A DNA stretch of 64,000 nucleotides, taken from the NCBI GenBank assembly GCA_911728455.2, contig OU452238.1, positions 10,237,065 through 10,301,064 on the forward strand. Reading direction: 5' to 3'. Positions 55,311 through 64,000 of this stretch are shown piece by piece; position 1 is the stretch's first letter; every line of letters begins with the position of its first letter. The translations under genes were made by a program, and so were the position numbers. The notes beneath the pieces are model-generated. The model was not told the origin of the DNA and made no database searches. It saw only the letters and a program-made list of their open reading frames with translations. The DNA comes from Marthasterias glacialis. Taxonomy: Eukaryota; Echinodermata; Asteroidea; Forcipulatida; Asteriidae.

Positions 55311-58300
55311 GTGGGTTGATTCTGTTTTCTTTTCTTTTTTTTATATCGAAGGAACCGTTACTGTCATGCGGAAAGATGTCTATTTCCGACAGCACTTTAA
55401 ACAATGATGTGATGCCATGGTAGTTTTAAAATTTGCCAAGAAATAATTGGCGGGTTATAATTAAGTGAGGTACTTTTTGTTCAGACCTTGGTGTAAAGCG
55501 ATCCTTTTAACTTTTTATTGAAGTGGTTAATATGACATTTTTTGTCAAAAGTTAAAGGAATGAACATTGTAATTAGACTAGCCCCACTAGTGTGGCAAGG
55601 ATTTTTGACATCGGTTGAATCCTTAGCCACACGTCCAAGCCTATCTTTTGTGCAGCTTGTCCCCCAATCCGCCGCATCGAAACCTAACGGGTGCGGCGCT
55701 GGATTTTAACCAACTAAATGTGTCCACGTACCTCTTAGCTTCCCTCCGGTACTTTGGCTGTTGAAGTTACTAACCTTATTAAGGGCAAATAATCATTTGA
55801 ATTTGGCTCAAAATTACTCCACACAAATAGACATCGGCTAGCGATCGGGGCCATTTTGATTACCCAGAATGCAATGCCATCACGAAATCACGTGTGGCGC
55901 GAGAGTATAAAAACAATTTCAGAATGGAGTCAGCAAAAAGTGCAAGTACCAAACTATGCGTGCATGCAACCGATGCCATGCATAGATTTGGTGCATGCAC
56001 TTTTTCTGTCTCCATGCATTTTGTACTCTAAGCTGTTTCATTAGCTGTAGCTGTCACGTGAAACAGCCGCTGAATTGTTTTTGCACTCTCGTGACTTCGT
56101 GATGGCATTGCATTCTGGGTAATCAAAATGGCCCCGATCGCTAGCCGATATCTATTCGTGTGGAGTAATTTTGAGCCAAATTCAAATGATTATTTGCCCT
56201 TAATAAGGTTAGTAAACTTCAACAGCCAAAGTACCGGAGGGAAGCTAAGAGGTACGTGGACACATTTAGTTGGTTAAAATCCAGCGCCGCACCCGTTAGG
56301 TTTCGATGCGGCGGATTGGGGGACGAGCTGCACAAAAGATAGGCTTGGACGTGTGGCTAAGGATTCAACCGATGTCAAAAATCCTTGCCACACTAGTGGG
56401 GCTATAATTAGACCAGAGAGCAAGGACGTCATACATTAGACCCAGCACGGTAGCACTAGCAGTAACTGGGGTGCTGAACTCCTTTTTTTTTTTAAGATTT
56501 TGACATTATCGGTCGTACTAACGCTCCAGGGAGTAGATGAAATGCTGATGGGCTCCATTGTATTTGCTACGATTTTCCGCACAAAATCATCCAAAATGAC
56601 AACAAGGACATGACAAAATAGCTGGAAAATCACCTACTACTAGCTTCTCAAGATATCAATGATGATTTAATTGGCATTTAATTGTACTCACACTCACAGT
56701 CATTTTCTGTCCTCCAAATTGATGCTATTTGGGGGACTAAAAACCTTGCAGTCAGTTTTTTTCTGTCATTGTTTAAGTCCAACTTTTACACTTACGAGTT
56801 TTACGCAGTCAACAACACAGTCACAGGATACCAGCTGTGCTAAGAACCAATAATGAGCAATGTAACATCTTAGCTGCCTGTTCGCTGATGCACTGAGTTA
56901 CATATTGTTTTACGCAGTGAACGTAGGATACCAGCTGTGCTAAGAATAAGATGTTACATTGCTCATGATTGGTTCTTAGCACACCTGGTATCCTGCATAA
57001 ACACCACTTCTGAACTTGCCCTGTGGGCTGCTAAAAACTGTGCAACTTACTTGTTTATAATGCTCATACTTTTTACTTTTCAGATGTGAATGTGTTAATG
57101 TATTTTTGAGTGTGTGAATGTAACTTCATTTGACCATTAAACTGGTTATGATTGCTACCATTAGTGTCAGAAAGATACATTTATGACAATACATGTTTAA
57201 AATTTGGGCAATTAAAACTTCCTGGGGGTAAGTAGGATGCACATTTTACTAGCTCCATGGGCTACTTTACAAAAAGCTTAGGCACAAGGCCTGTCAGATT
57301 ACCACAGTTTGGGCGTTGACTTACCCATATGGTGTTAAAATTTGTTAGTGTGGGGAAGGATCATATTAAATCACAAAGGCCTCACCAAAGTTAAAAGGAT
57401 AATTTCCTTTAACCCTAACTCCCCTAGTTAGGGTTAAAGGAAATTACCCTTGTAACTTTGCTAATAATATAACCAATTTAAAAAAACATTGTATAGTTCA
57501 AGATGTATTTCAGGCTTGTCATGCTCATGATTTTCAGGATTTGTTTGACATGTAAGGAGATAGGCATTTATGTATTTTTTATTTTTTTTTTTTTATGGAA
57601 GTCGCCAGACACACAAGGCCAGTAAGCCACTCGAAGTGTGGGCTACAAATCAACTGTTTTGTCGAGGGGCCGTTGCCACCTGCTCCTGGGTCGGAAACAG
57701 GGTAACCCCCTTTACAGTCCGTAAAGATGTAGGCTTGGTTATCATCCATCAGAAGCCTGGCTGGTAGAGTAAAAGGCTCTACCTCCCCAACTTTTACGAA
57801 CAATTATGGTTAAGTGCCTTGCTCAATGACACAAGTGTCATGACCGGGACTCGAACCCACACTCCGATGACTCAGCCACCAGAGCTTGAGTCCGACACAC
57901 TAACCACTCGGCCACGACACGCCTTTGGTAACGGTACAACCAACTTTCTTGAAGATTTCTTTCTTTTGAGGGGGTTCAGAAAGTCTAAACCTTTAACATC
58001 CTGTCATGCTTGTGAATGTCATACACTCCTGAAATACTGTCAACAAGAAAAAGCTTAATCAAACAAAGCATATAAACATTTGGCATGTTTGTATCTATAC
58101 CTTGAGCATGTTTACATAGAGCAGAGAAACATGACATGTCTGACATTGTATTTCTTTTATCTATTGGCCTAAAGGATTTACATTCAGTGAACATGAGCCT
58201 ACAGCTCTATTACAACATGAAGGAGGTCCGTGTGCAGTCATTGCTCCATTACAAGCGTTCATCCTTAAGGCACTTCTATTCCAAGGAGAGCCCCCTGTGG

Positions 58301-61300
58301 AATGGAGACATCTTAATGGTAAGTCACAAAACAATTCAAACCTTATCTCTGCCAAATACAACAAAATGCACCAGATGGAAAAAATTGTTGTAGTCTGTTG
58401 CATGTTAGTCATCTCAAATCCCATACTTCGTTGCACTGTGCTGCATTTAGCAGCGGTCCACTTGGCCTTGATATGTCCATGTGCAGTCCCAGTCCCCAGC
58501 AAACTTCAATGCATATTGGTGCATTTAGCAGAGTAAATGCCTAGTGCTAAAGCTGGTGTTTACCAGTTTACTTAACAATGCAACAGAAGCTTCTGCTGTA
58601 CTTTGCTGCATTTAGCGTTAGCAGGGTTTTCGTTTTAACTGAGTTGTATTTTGATACGGTACATGTGTACATGAACTGTATTTTGACTGCATTAGGTGCT
58701 TGGCCCATTTACATTTTAAGCACAGAATGCTGCCATTGATACGGATTATGGCGTGTTTGGTAGCCACCAAACCCTCCACCAGTTTCTTAGTCTCATTCCT
58801 GAAATCAACATGGCATATACATTCAACTCAATTTAAGATGAATCTAAATTCTTGGTGAAATCCAGGCATGCACCTTTTGATCAGTTGATCAGACTGATTT
58901 CATATTTATTCAGTGCCGGAAAAAAATGAAAAACACTGGATATAAAGTATTGTGTGCATTTCCAATTTCCTCTTTTTCTGCATACATAGTTACATGTCTC
59001 TGGAAATCTAGTCCTGCGTTGTTCCCAATGGACCACAGTAATTCAAAGAATATGGTAGTAGAGTTTGTACTTGTACTCATGGTCGTACTCCTACTCATTT
59101 GTACTCAAGAACATGTACATGTACTGCAATCATGTACTCTACACATATTCATTTTCACAAACAACAAATTTGCACTCACACTCGCCTCATAGCAAAGCAC
59201 AGGTCTGTACTCATACTTTATTGTACTTATACTCATACTTGTACTCATCAGAATGTACTCAATTACAACTCTGCACTCTGCAGTCATGGCAGTGATGTGT
59301 AGGGAAAACTTGGCACATTCTATTTTCACTTTGACTGTTCCTTTCAGGTATGGGACATGTTTTGTCTTTCTCAAGTTCAACATTTACATGGGATACCTTT
59401 TCAAAAAGACTTATGCCACATGGAATGGGTGATAATCCCAGCACTTGTTGCCATCAGGAACACCCAAACATCAAGACCAGTGATATCTACAGCCTTTATT
59501 CTGTCTGGCTTTACAGGAACACTACACATGACAAAGTCAATATCTATGTACATATGTACATGTATACTCACGTGTACTTTGCATGAGAAGGATCATTTAT
59601 AAACCAATCGATTCAAGTTTCAGTTTGGTTTCTTAACTCATTTTTCCCAAGTTTACGTTACAATACATGTATGTACAGTGTTGATATTGATCATTCAGTT
59701 GTATATTTCAAAAAGTTTTGTTTTCAATTTCATACTTGTTAGGCCTACTCTCGGGGTTGTACATCTCAGGGGCTTGTACTAGTTATATACTAGTCGGCGC
59801 CTGTTGGCACTGACCACCCACGCATTAATACCAACCAGCAGGAAAGGAAAATGAAGTCACTCCGACTGGCACTCAGTTTGAGTGCAAAATCCTGAATACT
59901 GCCTTATTTAAAGGGACACACCGGTTTACCGTTTACACTAAAAAGTCATATAGAAAGAAATATGATAAATTTTAAGATGGTTTTTGTAAAAATAACTTAT
60001 CGAAGTGGCCCATAATTCACGAAAAATAGACAAAAAGCAAAAGAGGTCAAAGGTCAGTGTATACGCTTTACCAGCCGTTTTGAGTGTGAAATTTGCGCTG
60101 CAATGTCATGCGATGTTGCAAGTAGACTGGTGCTTTTATTGTACATCTTATCACAATGTCAAGACACGAGGATCCAGTCTGTATATATCTCCAGCACATA
60201 GTGTGTAAACGTAAACACGGTCACAGTTCCATTTTCACAAACACAAAACTGTATTTCCTTTGAAGGGTCTGAAACTATGGAAAACGTTCCTTCGAGATCC
60301 CAAAGAATGTCGTAAAACATAAAGACAAACAATCCAAAGATGGTAAAACCACAAGTAACAAGTCTAAAAACACAATAAACCCGACCAGAGCACAAAAAAA
60401 AACAAGAGTACCACACTACCAACACAACAGACAACGTCGCACCTTTGCGTAAACCACTGGTTAGTCGTCGTGAACATCGGACTTGTATAAAGAGTATTGA
60501 CGTCTCTATTATGTTTATTGACTACCTCCATGATTGAAATAAACCTACACATGTAGGTCTATCCAAAATTCCATGCCACAAACCTGTCCATCAAAATTCT
60601 GAAGAATGCATCATTCACGGTGTCATCATGATCACCGTCCGGTTAGTATATCCCTCATCGTCGTCTATCGTTTTACATTTGACCCATGACTTTTGCCAAG
60701 CGAGCTTCCCATTGTGTCGAGAAGAATTGGCTGGAAGTAAAACTAACTCCAAAGATCACATGATTTATCCGAACCAAAAAATTGGTTCGGAAAAACCATG
60801 TGATTGTACTTTTTTGAAAAATACTCAAAACGGTCAAATTTTGTGGTTACTTTTCAAGATGTTTCATCTCTACTCCTCAAGACCATTTCAAGACCTTTAT
60901 TTTCTACTTTGTAGCCCAAAATAGCCCAACGAAGCCGGTGTGTACCTTTAACTGAAAAATTGCCAAACCTTTGTTTTCCATTTGTTTTCCTCTTACTTGA
61001 CAAACCCAGTAAAACATGTATCTTACTTATCTTACTGGTTTGGGTTGGGGGTGGGGGGGGATTGTATGGGAAGGATCCGCCACTCTCTTCACTGTACACA
61101 GACTATCTTGTATAGTATACTGTAAAATAAGTAGACTTGGTCTGTACATGTGTAGCTCTTTTCAGGTGGTTAGTTGATTTTCTCTGTTTTCTTTGTGAAA
61201 AATAATGCATTGAAAACTGAAAACCACGTAAATACAGACACTGTACATGTCATAGTTTATTGGGCTTTACAAATAACAAGATTGCATATCTGGGTCCACT

Positions 61301-63409
61301 GGATATTTTGAACCCTGAGTACACTTAGTCATACTAGTTTTGATATCAGTAGTATACATTGAAGTTTCCATGCCTCCAATCCTCAGGGGATCAGTGCCGT
61401 GCTCTCCTCCTGGCTGCCATGACAGAGGTGCTTCAGACTGTCAATAGCGGTGGAGGATACTATCTGGTCTTGAAGAACGATAAACAAGATGCCATCTTGG
61501 AGGAAGGGGCGGTTATTGAGAACGTAGTAGAGGCAGCTCAGGGCGAGTTGCACAACCATAGAATATTCCACTCCAATTTGAGGTAAGATAGTTTGGAGCA
61601 AAGTAATACTCCACGTTTAAAGTTATTTTAATCGGTTATCATTTGCGGAGACACCATGTACATAAAACTCTCTCTTCAAGTTGTGCTGAAATTTTCTCAA
61701 TGTTTTCTATGCAGCATGTGAGCATACATATTGTAGTATCCACATTTCTAAAACAAAACTATGTTACTGGTTCTTATAAGTTTTCCAGACGTTTTTACTG
61801 AAAAAAGATTTTAGTCAAAGAATCAAAGATATTAGTTATTTGCCATGTCTAGGTATACATGTCATGCTGAATGATTAGAATCCTTATGCATATGACGTCA
61901 ATTCAGTAGGGCAGCCTCACCCAGAGATCAGAAGGAGGTTGTTCATTGGCCAAGCCTGTGCACCACGCGTACAAGTCTGTGTGTTTCCATTATGTCATCA
62001 TCGTATTATCTCTATGTTGGTGGCTTGATGACGTCTAGATGCATAGGTCTATACAGAAATGAATGGACCCCAAAGGGTTAAATAACATGTACGTCTTGAT
62101 TTGAATATTATATTTCGATGTTTTAATTGAAGGTTACAACCATTTGATAGTATTGAAGAAGTCAACAGAGGTTTAGAATCATCCCATGAAATGTTCCTGG
62201 CTGATTCGGGTCTGCTATTGTTCCTATATTCTGTACTGTTAACCAAGGTAAGGGTTTACCTGATGCTTGGAGGCTATGCAGGGATGTTTAAGCATTAGGA
62301 AGTGTGGAACTGAGAACAAAAGATGGCCACTCTATGTAGGAACTTGAAACACTTGAAGCACTTTAGTGTACAAAAAGGAAGCATTTTCTGTACAGCATTG
62401 AATAGCACAAAACCGAGTATTATATTAAAGGGATCGGATATCCAAAAAATCAGCTCTCAAAACACTCTGTAATAGAAATGGTGGTGGTTTTAAAGACAAA
62501 GGAATGTCCACACAGTGTATGTCACACAGGACTGTGTTTTTTTTGCACAGTATTTCATTGAGCAAGTTTCTCTGGAAAGTACACTGTCCATATCATGTAT
62601 CAGTAGTTGCATTGAATTCTTTTTCATTTGTACTGCACCAATTGAATATTTGTTTGAACGTACAATTGTATGACTCTACATATCTTAGGAACAAATCCTG
62701 GGGTGGGGGATGGGATGTGGGAGGTGGGGACAGAGATCCCAAACCTGGCCCCCTGTTCTAACACCCACCACCTTGTTGGGGCATGATATGGCCCTGTCAT
62801 ATATCATGCTTGCTTCATAAGGATGGGAAGTAAAGCAGTACAGTAGGTCCTGACCAATGTCAATGCTCAAAAAGACCCAGGATGTATCATGAAAGGGATT
62901 TGTTGTGGTGTTTGTATTTTTGTTCATTATGTGCGACCTTAAAGCATGTTTAGTGTACAGACTAATTCATTTTACATACACTGTAGTAGGTCATGTTCAC
63001 ATGCTCTGTACCAGTGTTTTCTGCTATTACTGGGATGTAATTAACACTTACATACGCATCAAGCCTGCATCATGGAGGCAATTGCATCATTACCTTGGTG
63101 CCCTTGAAATGTTCCAATAACAATTTACAGTTTCCTCATAAAGGTGCCCTTTATCAAAAAAAAAAGCCTTGGTGCCCTTACCCTTTCAAGGAGGAAGCAA
63201 TGGAAATGAAATTAACTGATGGGTATTTGAACATATCATTTGATGAATTCACACAATATAAATAAGTATTGTTCTTGTTCTCCGGGTCAGCAGACTGTCA
63301 GATTTACCGCTAGACCTACTTTTATTTCTCATCAGGGTTTAGATAAAATCAGACAGGAAGTTGAAGATACCACCGAGCCTCTTATTGATGGTATCTACGG
63401 GCATGGAAG
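55187..63409 (+). CDS. MINDY3: MINDY3 (FAM188A family) deubiquitinase, 5' half
   Basis: Five coding exons, 55187-55310, 58175-58318, 61387-61582, 62133-62247 and 63336-63409, all GT..AG with compatible phases (653 coding bases, about 217 residues). The gene continues past the right edge. Human MINDY3 is about 445 residues, so roughly half is present. The family cleaves Lys48-linked ubiquitin chains with a Cys protease fold. The diagnostic block is HEGGPCAVIAPLQAFILKAL, with the predicted catalytic Cys61. Later blocks GLLLFLYSVLLTKGLDKIR and TTEPLIDGIYGHG are also hallmarks of this orthologue. The N-terminus has about ten extra Ser/Gln-rich residues before LLDEVVCLTWG compared with the human start. 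The catalytic His lies beyond the window. Confidence 0.95.
55579..56404 (+). mobile_element. Mutator-like foldback element (826 bp) with 9-bp target duplication
   Basis: Inverted arms of about 340 bases (55579-55921 and 56075-56404) begin TAGCCCCACTAGTGTGGCAA. Perfect 9-bp flanks TAATTAGAC lie at 55570-55578 and 56405-56413. Long arms plus a 9-bp duplication fit the Mutator superfamily. The roughly 150-base spacer is itself an imperfect palindrome around TGCATGCA. It lies in MINDY3 intron 1, with no coding capacity. Confidence 0.9.
56826..56993. repeat. Three-part inverted repeat
   Basis: 56826-56872 and 56947-56993 are inverse (GGATACCAGCTGTGCTAAGA). A third partial direct copy at 56926-56946 abuts the right arm. 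In MINDY3 intron 1. Confidence 0.85.
57400..57446. repeat. Perfect 21-bp hairpin containing TTAGGG
   Basis: Arms 57400-57420 and 57426-57446 with a 5-base loop. The core TTAACCCTAAC/GTTAGGGTTAA resembles a telomere repeat but is only about two units. Confidence 0.85.
57575..57923 (-). mobile_element. tRNA-derived SINE, near full length
   Basis: On the minus strand: A box GTGGCCGAGTGGTTAG, B box GGGTTCGAGTCCCGG, and a body with AAGGCACTTAACCATAATTG. A-rich tail at 57575-57596. A tRNA-Ser/Leu-type ancestor is likely. In MINDY3 intron 1. Confidence 0.85.
58175..58318 (+). CDS. MINDY3: MINDY3 coding exon 2 (catalytic Cys)
   Basis: Encodes GFTFSEHEPTALLQHEGGPC and then AVIAPLQAFILKALLFQGE. Phase 1 in and out, GTAAGT donor. 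Cys61 in GGPCAV is the nucleophile position of the MINDY family. Confidence 0.96.
59060..59285. repeat. Degenerate TGTACTCA repeat
   Basis: TACTCAT/TGTACTCA words recur every 6 bases or multiples of 6 with heavy decay. In MINDY3 intron 2. Confidence 0.7.
59912..60947 (+). mobile_element. TTAA-flanked piggyBac-like element (1036 bp)
   Basis: Ends AGGGACACACCGG and CCGGTGTGTACCT, with TTAA at 59908-59911 and 60948-60951. Longest of the three TTAA elements. No transposase-like reading frame. In MINDY3 intron 2. Confidence 0.82.
61387..61582 (+). CDS. MINDY3: MINDY3 coding exon 3
   Basis: Encodes GDQCRALLLAAMTEVLQTVN to GELHNHRIFHSNLR. It is the less conserved middle of the protein. A shorter insert than in vertebrates lies between the alpha-helical segment and the 'ELHNHRIFHSNLR' block. 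TCAG acceptor, GTAAGA donor, phase 2 out. Confidence 0.93.
62133..62247 (+). CDS. MINDY3: MINDY3 coding exon 4
   Basis: Encodes LQPFDSIEEVNRGLESSHEM to SGLLLFLYSVLLTK. The FLYSVLLTK string is a strong family signature. Phase 0 out at GTAAGG. Confidence 0.95.
63336..63409 (+). CDS. MINDY3: MINDY3 coding exon 5 (last in window)
   Basis: Encodes GLDKIRQEVEDTTEPLIDGI YGHG, ending in phase 2 at GTAAGG. The next exon is not in the remaining 590 bases. Confidence 0.94.
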
Positions 63410-64000
63410 GTAAGGTCAAAGGTTATCTTCTATAAAGTCATGGCTAACACTGAGAATTTATAAAGCTGAGAAGATGGAATTAACTGTTGCATACTTCTTA
63501 TAAACCAAAAGGACCTGTGGTATCATTGCAAAAAGCGGTTAATGGTCTCATATTTAGACCCTAGCAGAGTCTTTCTCAAAGGATAAAGAAAATCAGAGAT
63601 TTGTTCCCTCTTTTTTTTAGCCTTTGGGAAAGACTGCTGGGATCGAAACGCAAGGCCATTAATGAATTATTGCAGTCTGTACATCTTAGACAACGTATAT
63701 ACCTGCCAACATTTGAAATCTGGAAAAAGGGGCACATAGAGGGAGCAAGAAGCGTTGTCCAGGGTGGAGCTGCCCAGTCCCCCTACCTGTAGGGTTCAGG
63801 ATTTGGGCTCATTTAGACATGCAGTACCTGCCAGCAACCTCTGACTTGGAAAATAGCACCCTCGTTTTGCAGCCCCCCTCTATTTCAGATGGTGTCTGAC
63901 TCAAAATGTTGTTTTTGTCTGTGTTTTTTTTTTTGTATTAAATGTATATATTCCTACCCTGAAAATTGTAATGTTCTGGACCCAATTTCATGGCTCAGCT
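63410..64000 (+). other. MINDY3: Start of MINDY3 intron 5
   Basis: A 63-codon reading frame at 63601-63792 does not match the expected next MINDY3 block and has no usable acceptor in phase 2. 'TACCTGCCAACATTTGAAAT' and 'TACCTGCCAGCAACCTCTGA' look like a dispersed repeat. Confidence 0.6.

Noticed and set aside
57400..57446. Interstitial telomere array
   Set aside because: Only about two TTAGGG-like units, arranged as a hairpin, not a tandem array.
57838..57923. Functional tRNA-Ser gene
   Set aside because: It is the head of a SINE with body and A-tail; the cloverleaf is degenerate.
63601..63792. Possible MINDY3 exon 6
   Set aside because: Sequence does not match the expected block after YGHG and no acceptor restores phase 2.

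Overview
The window is eukaryotic. Protein-coding information comes in short exons bounded by GT..AG junctions, introns run to more than 10 kb, and the rest is AT-rich (about 38% GC by eye) and crowded with microsatellites, SINEs and short inverted-repeat transposons. The repeat style (tRNA-derived SINEs, TTAA-flanked and hAT-like miniature elements, many TAGGCCTA-type palindromes) and the two genes suggest a marine deuterostome-like invertebrate, possibly an echinoderm. The species call is an inference with low confidence.

Layout. 1-26.7 kb holds no gene I can support, only transposon remnants, satellites and long AT-rich stretches. 26.77-49.63 kb (minus strand) holds a complete 13-exon gene for a patatin-like phospholipase. 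My splice model closes exactly: 1803 coding bases, 600 residues, every junction GT..AG and phase-consistent. The protein has an N-myristoylation-type start (MGSSGSKR), a patatin core with GGGNKG, GASAG and DGG motifs, and a C-terminal EF-hand pair (one degenerate, one canonical). 49.6-55.2 kb is the intergenic space between two divergently oriented genes; it carries a 32-bp minisatellite and a duplicated tRNA-like unit between (TA)n runs. From 55.19 kb to the right edge (plus strand) lie the first five coding exons of MINDY3 (FAM188A family), a Lys48-type ubiquitin protease. It includes the catalytic Cys61 and runs off the window after about 217 residues.

Nothing links the two genes functionally beyond their head-to-head order. 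One is a candidate calcium-responsive lipid hydrolase, the other a deubiquitinase.

Most of the unusual structure is in the repeats. A Mutator-like foldback element has a perfect 9-bp target duplication. A hAT-like MITE has an 8-bp duplication. Three elements are flanked by TTAA (piggyBac-like). A family carries AATAGACC/GGTCTATT ends, and one copy has inserted into an older repeat whose other copy preserves the empty site. There is a row of four hairpins, several long perfect hairpins, and a strong excess of the CRE octamer TGACGTCA (24 sites located). I found no clear evidence of a previously undescribed multi-gene system. The best biological candidate is the myristoylated EF-hand patatin enzyme.
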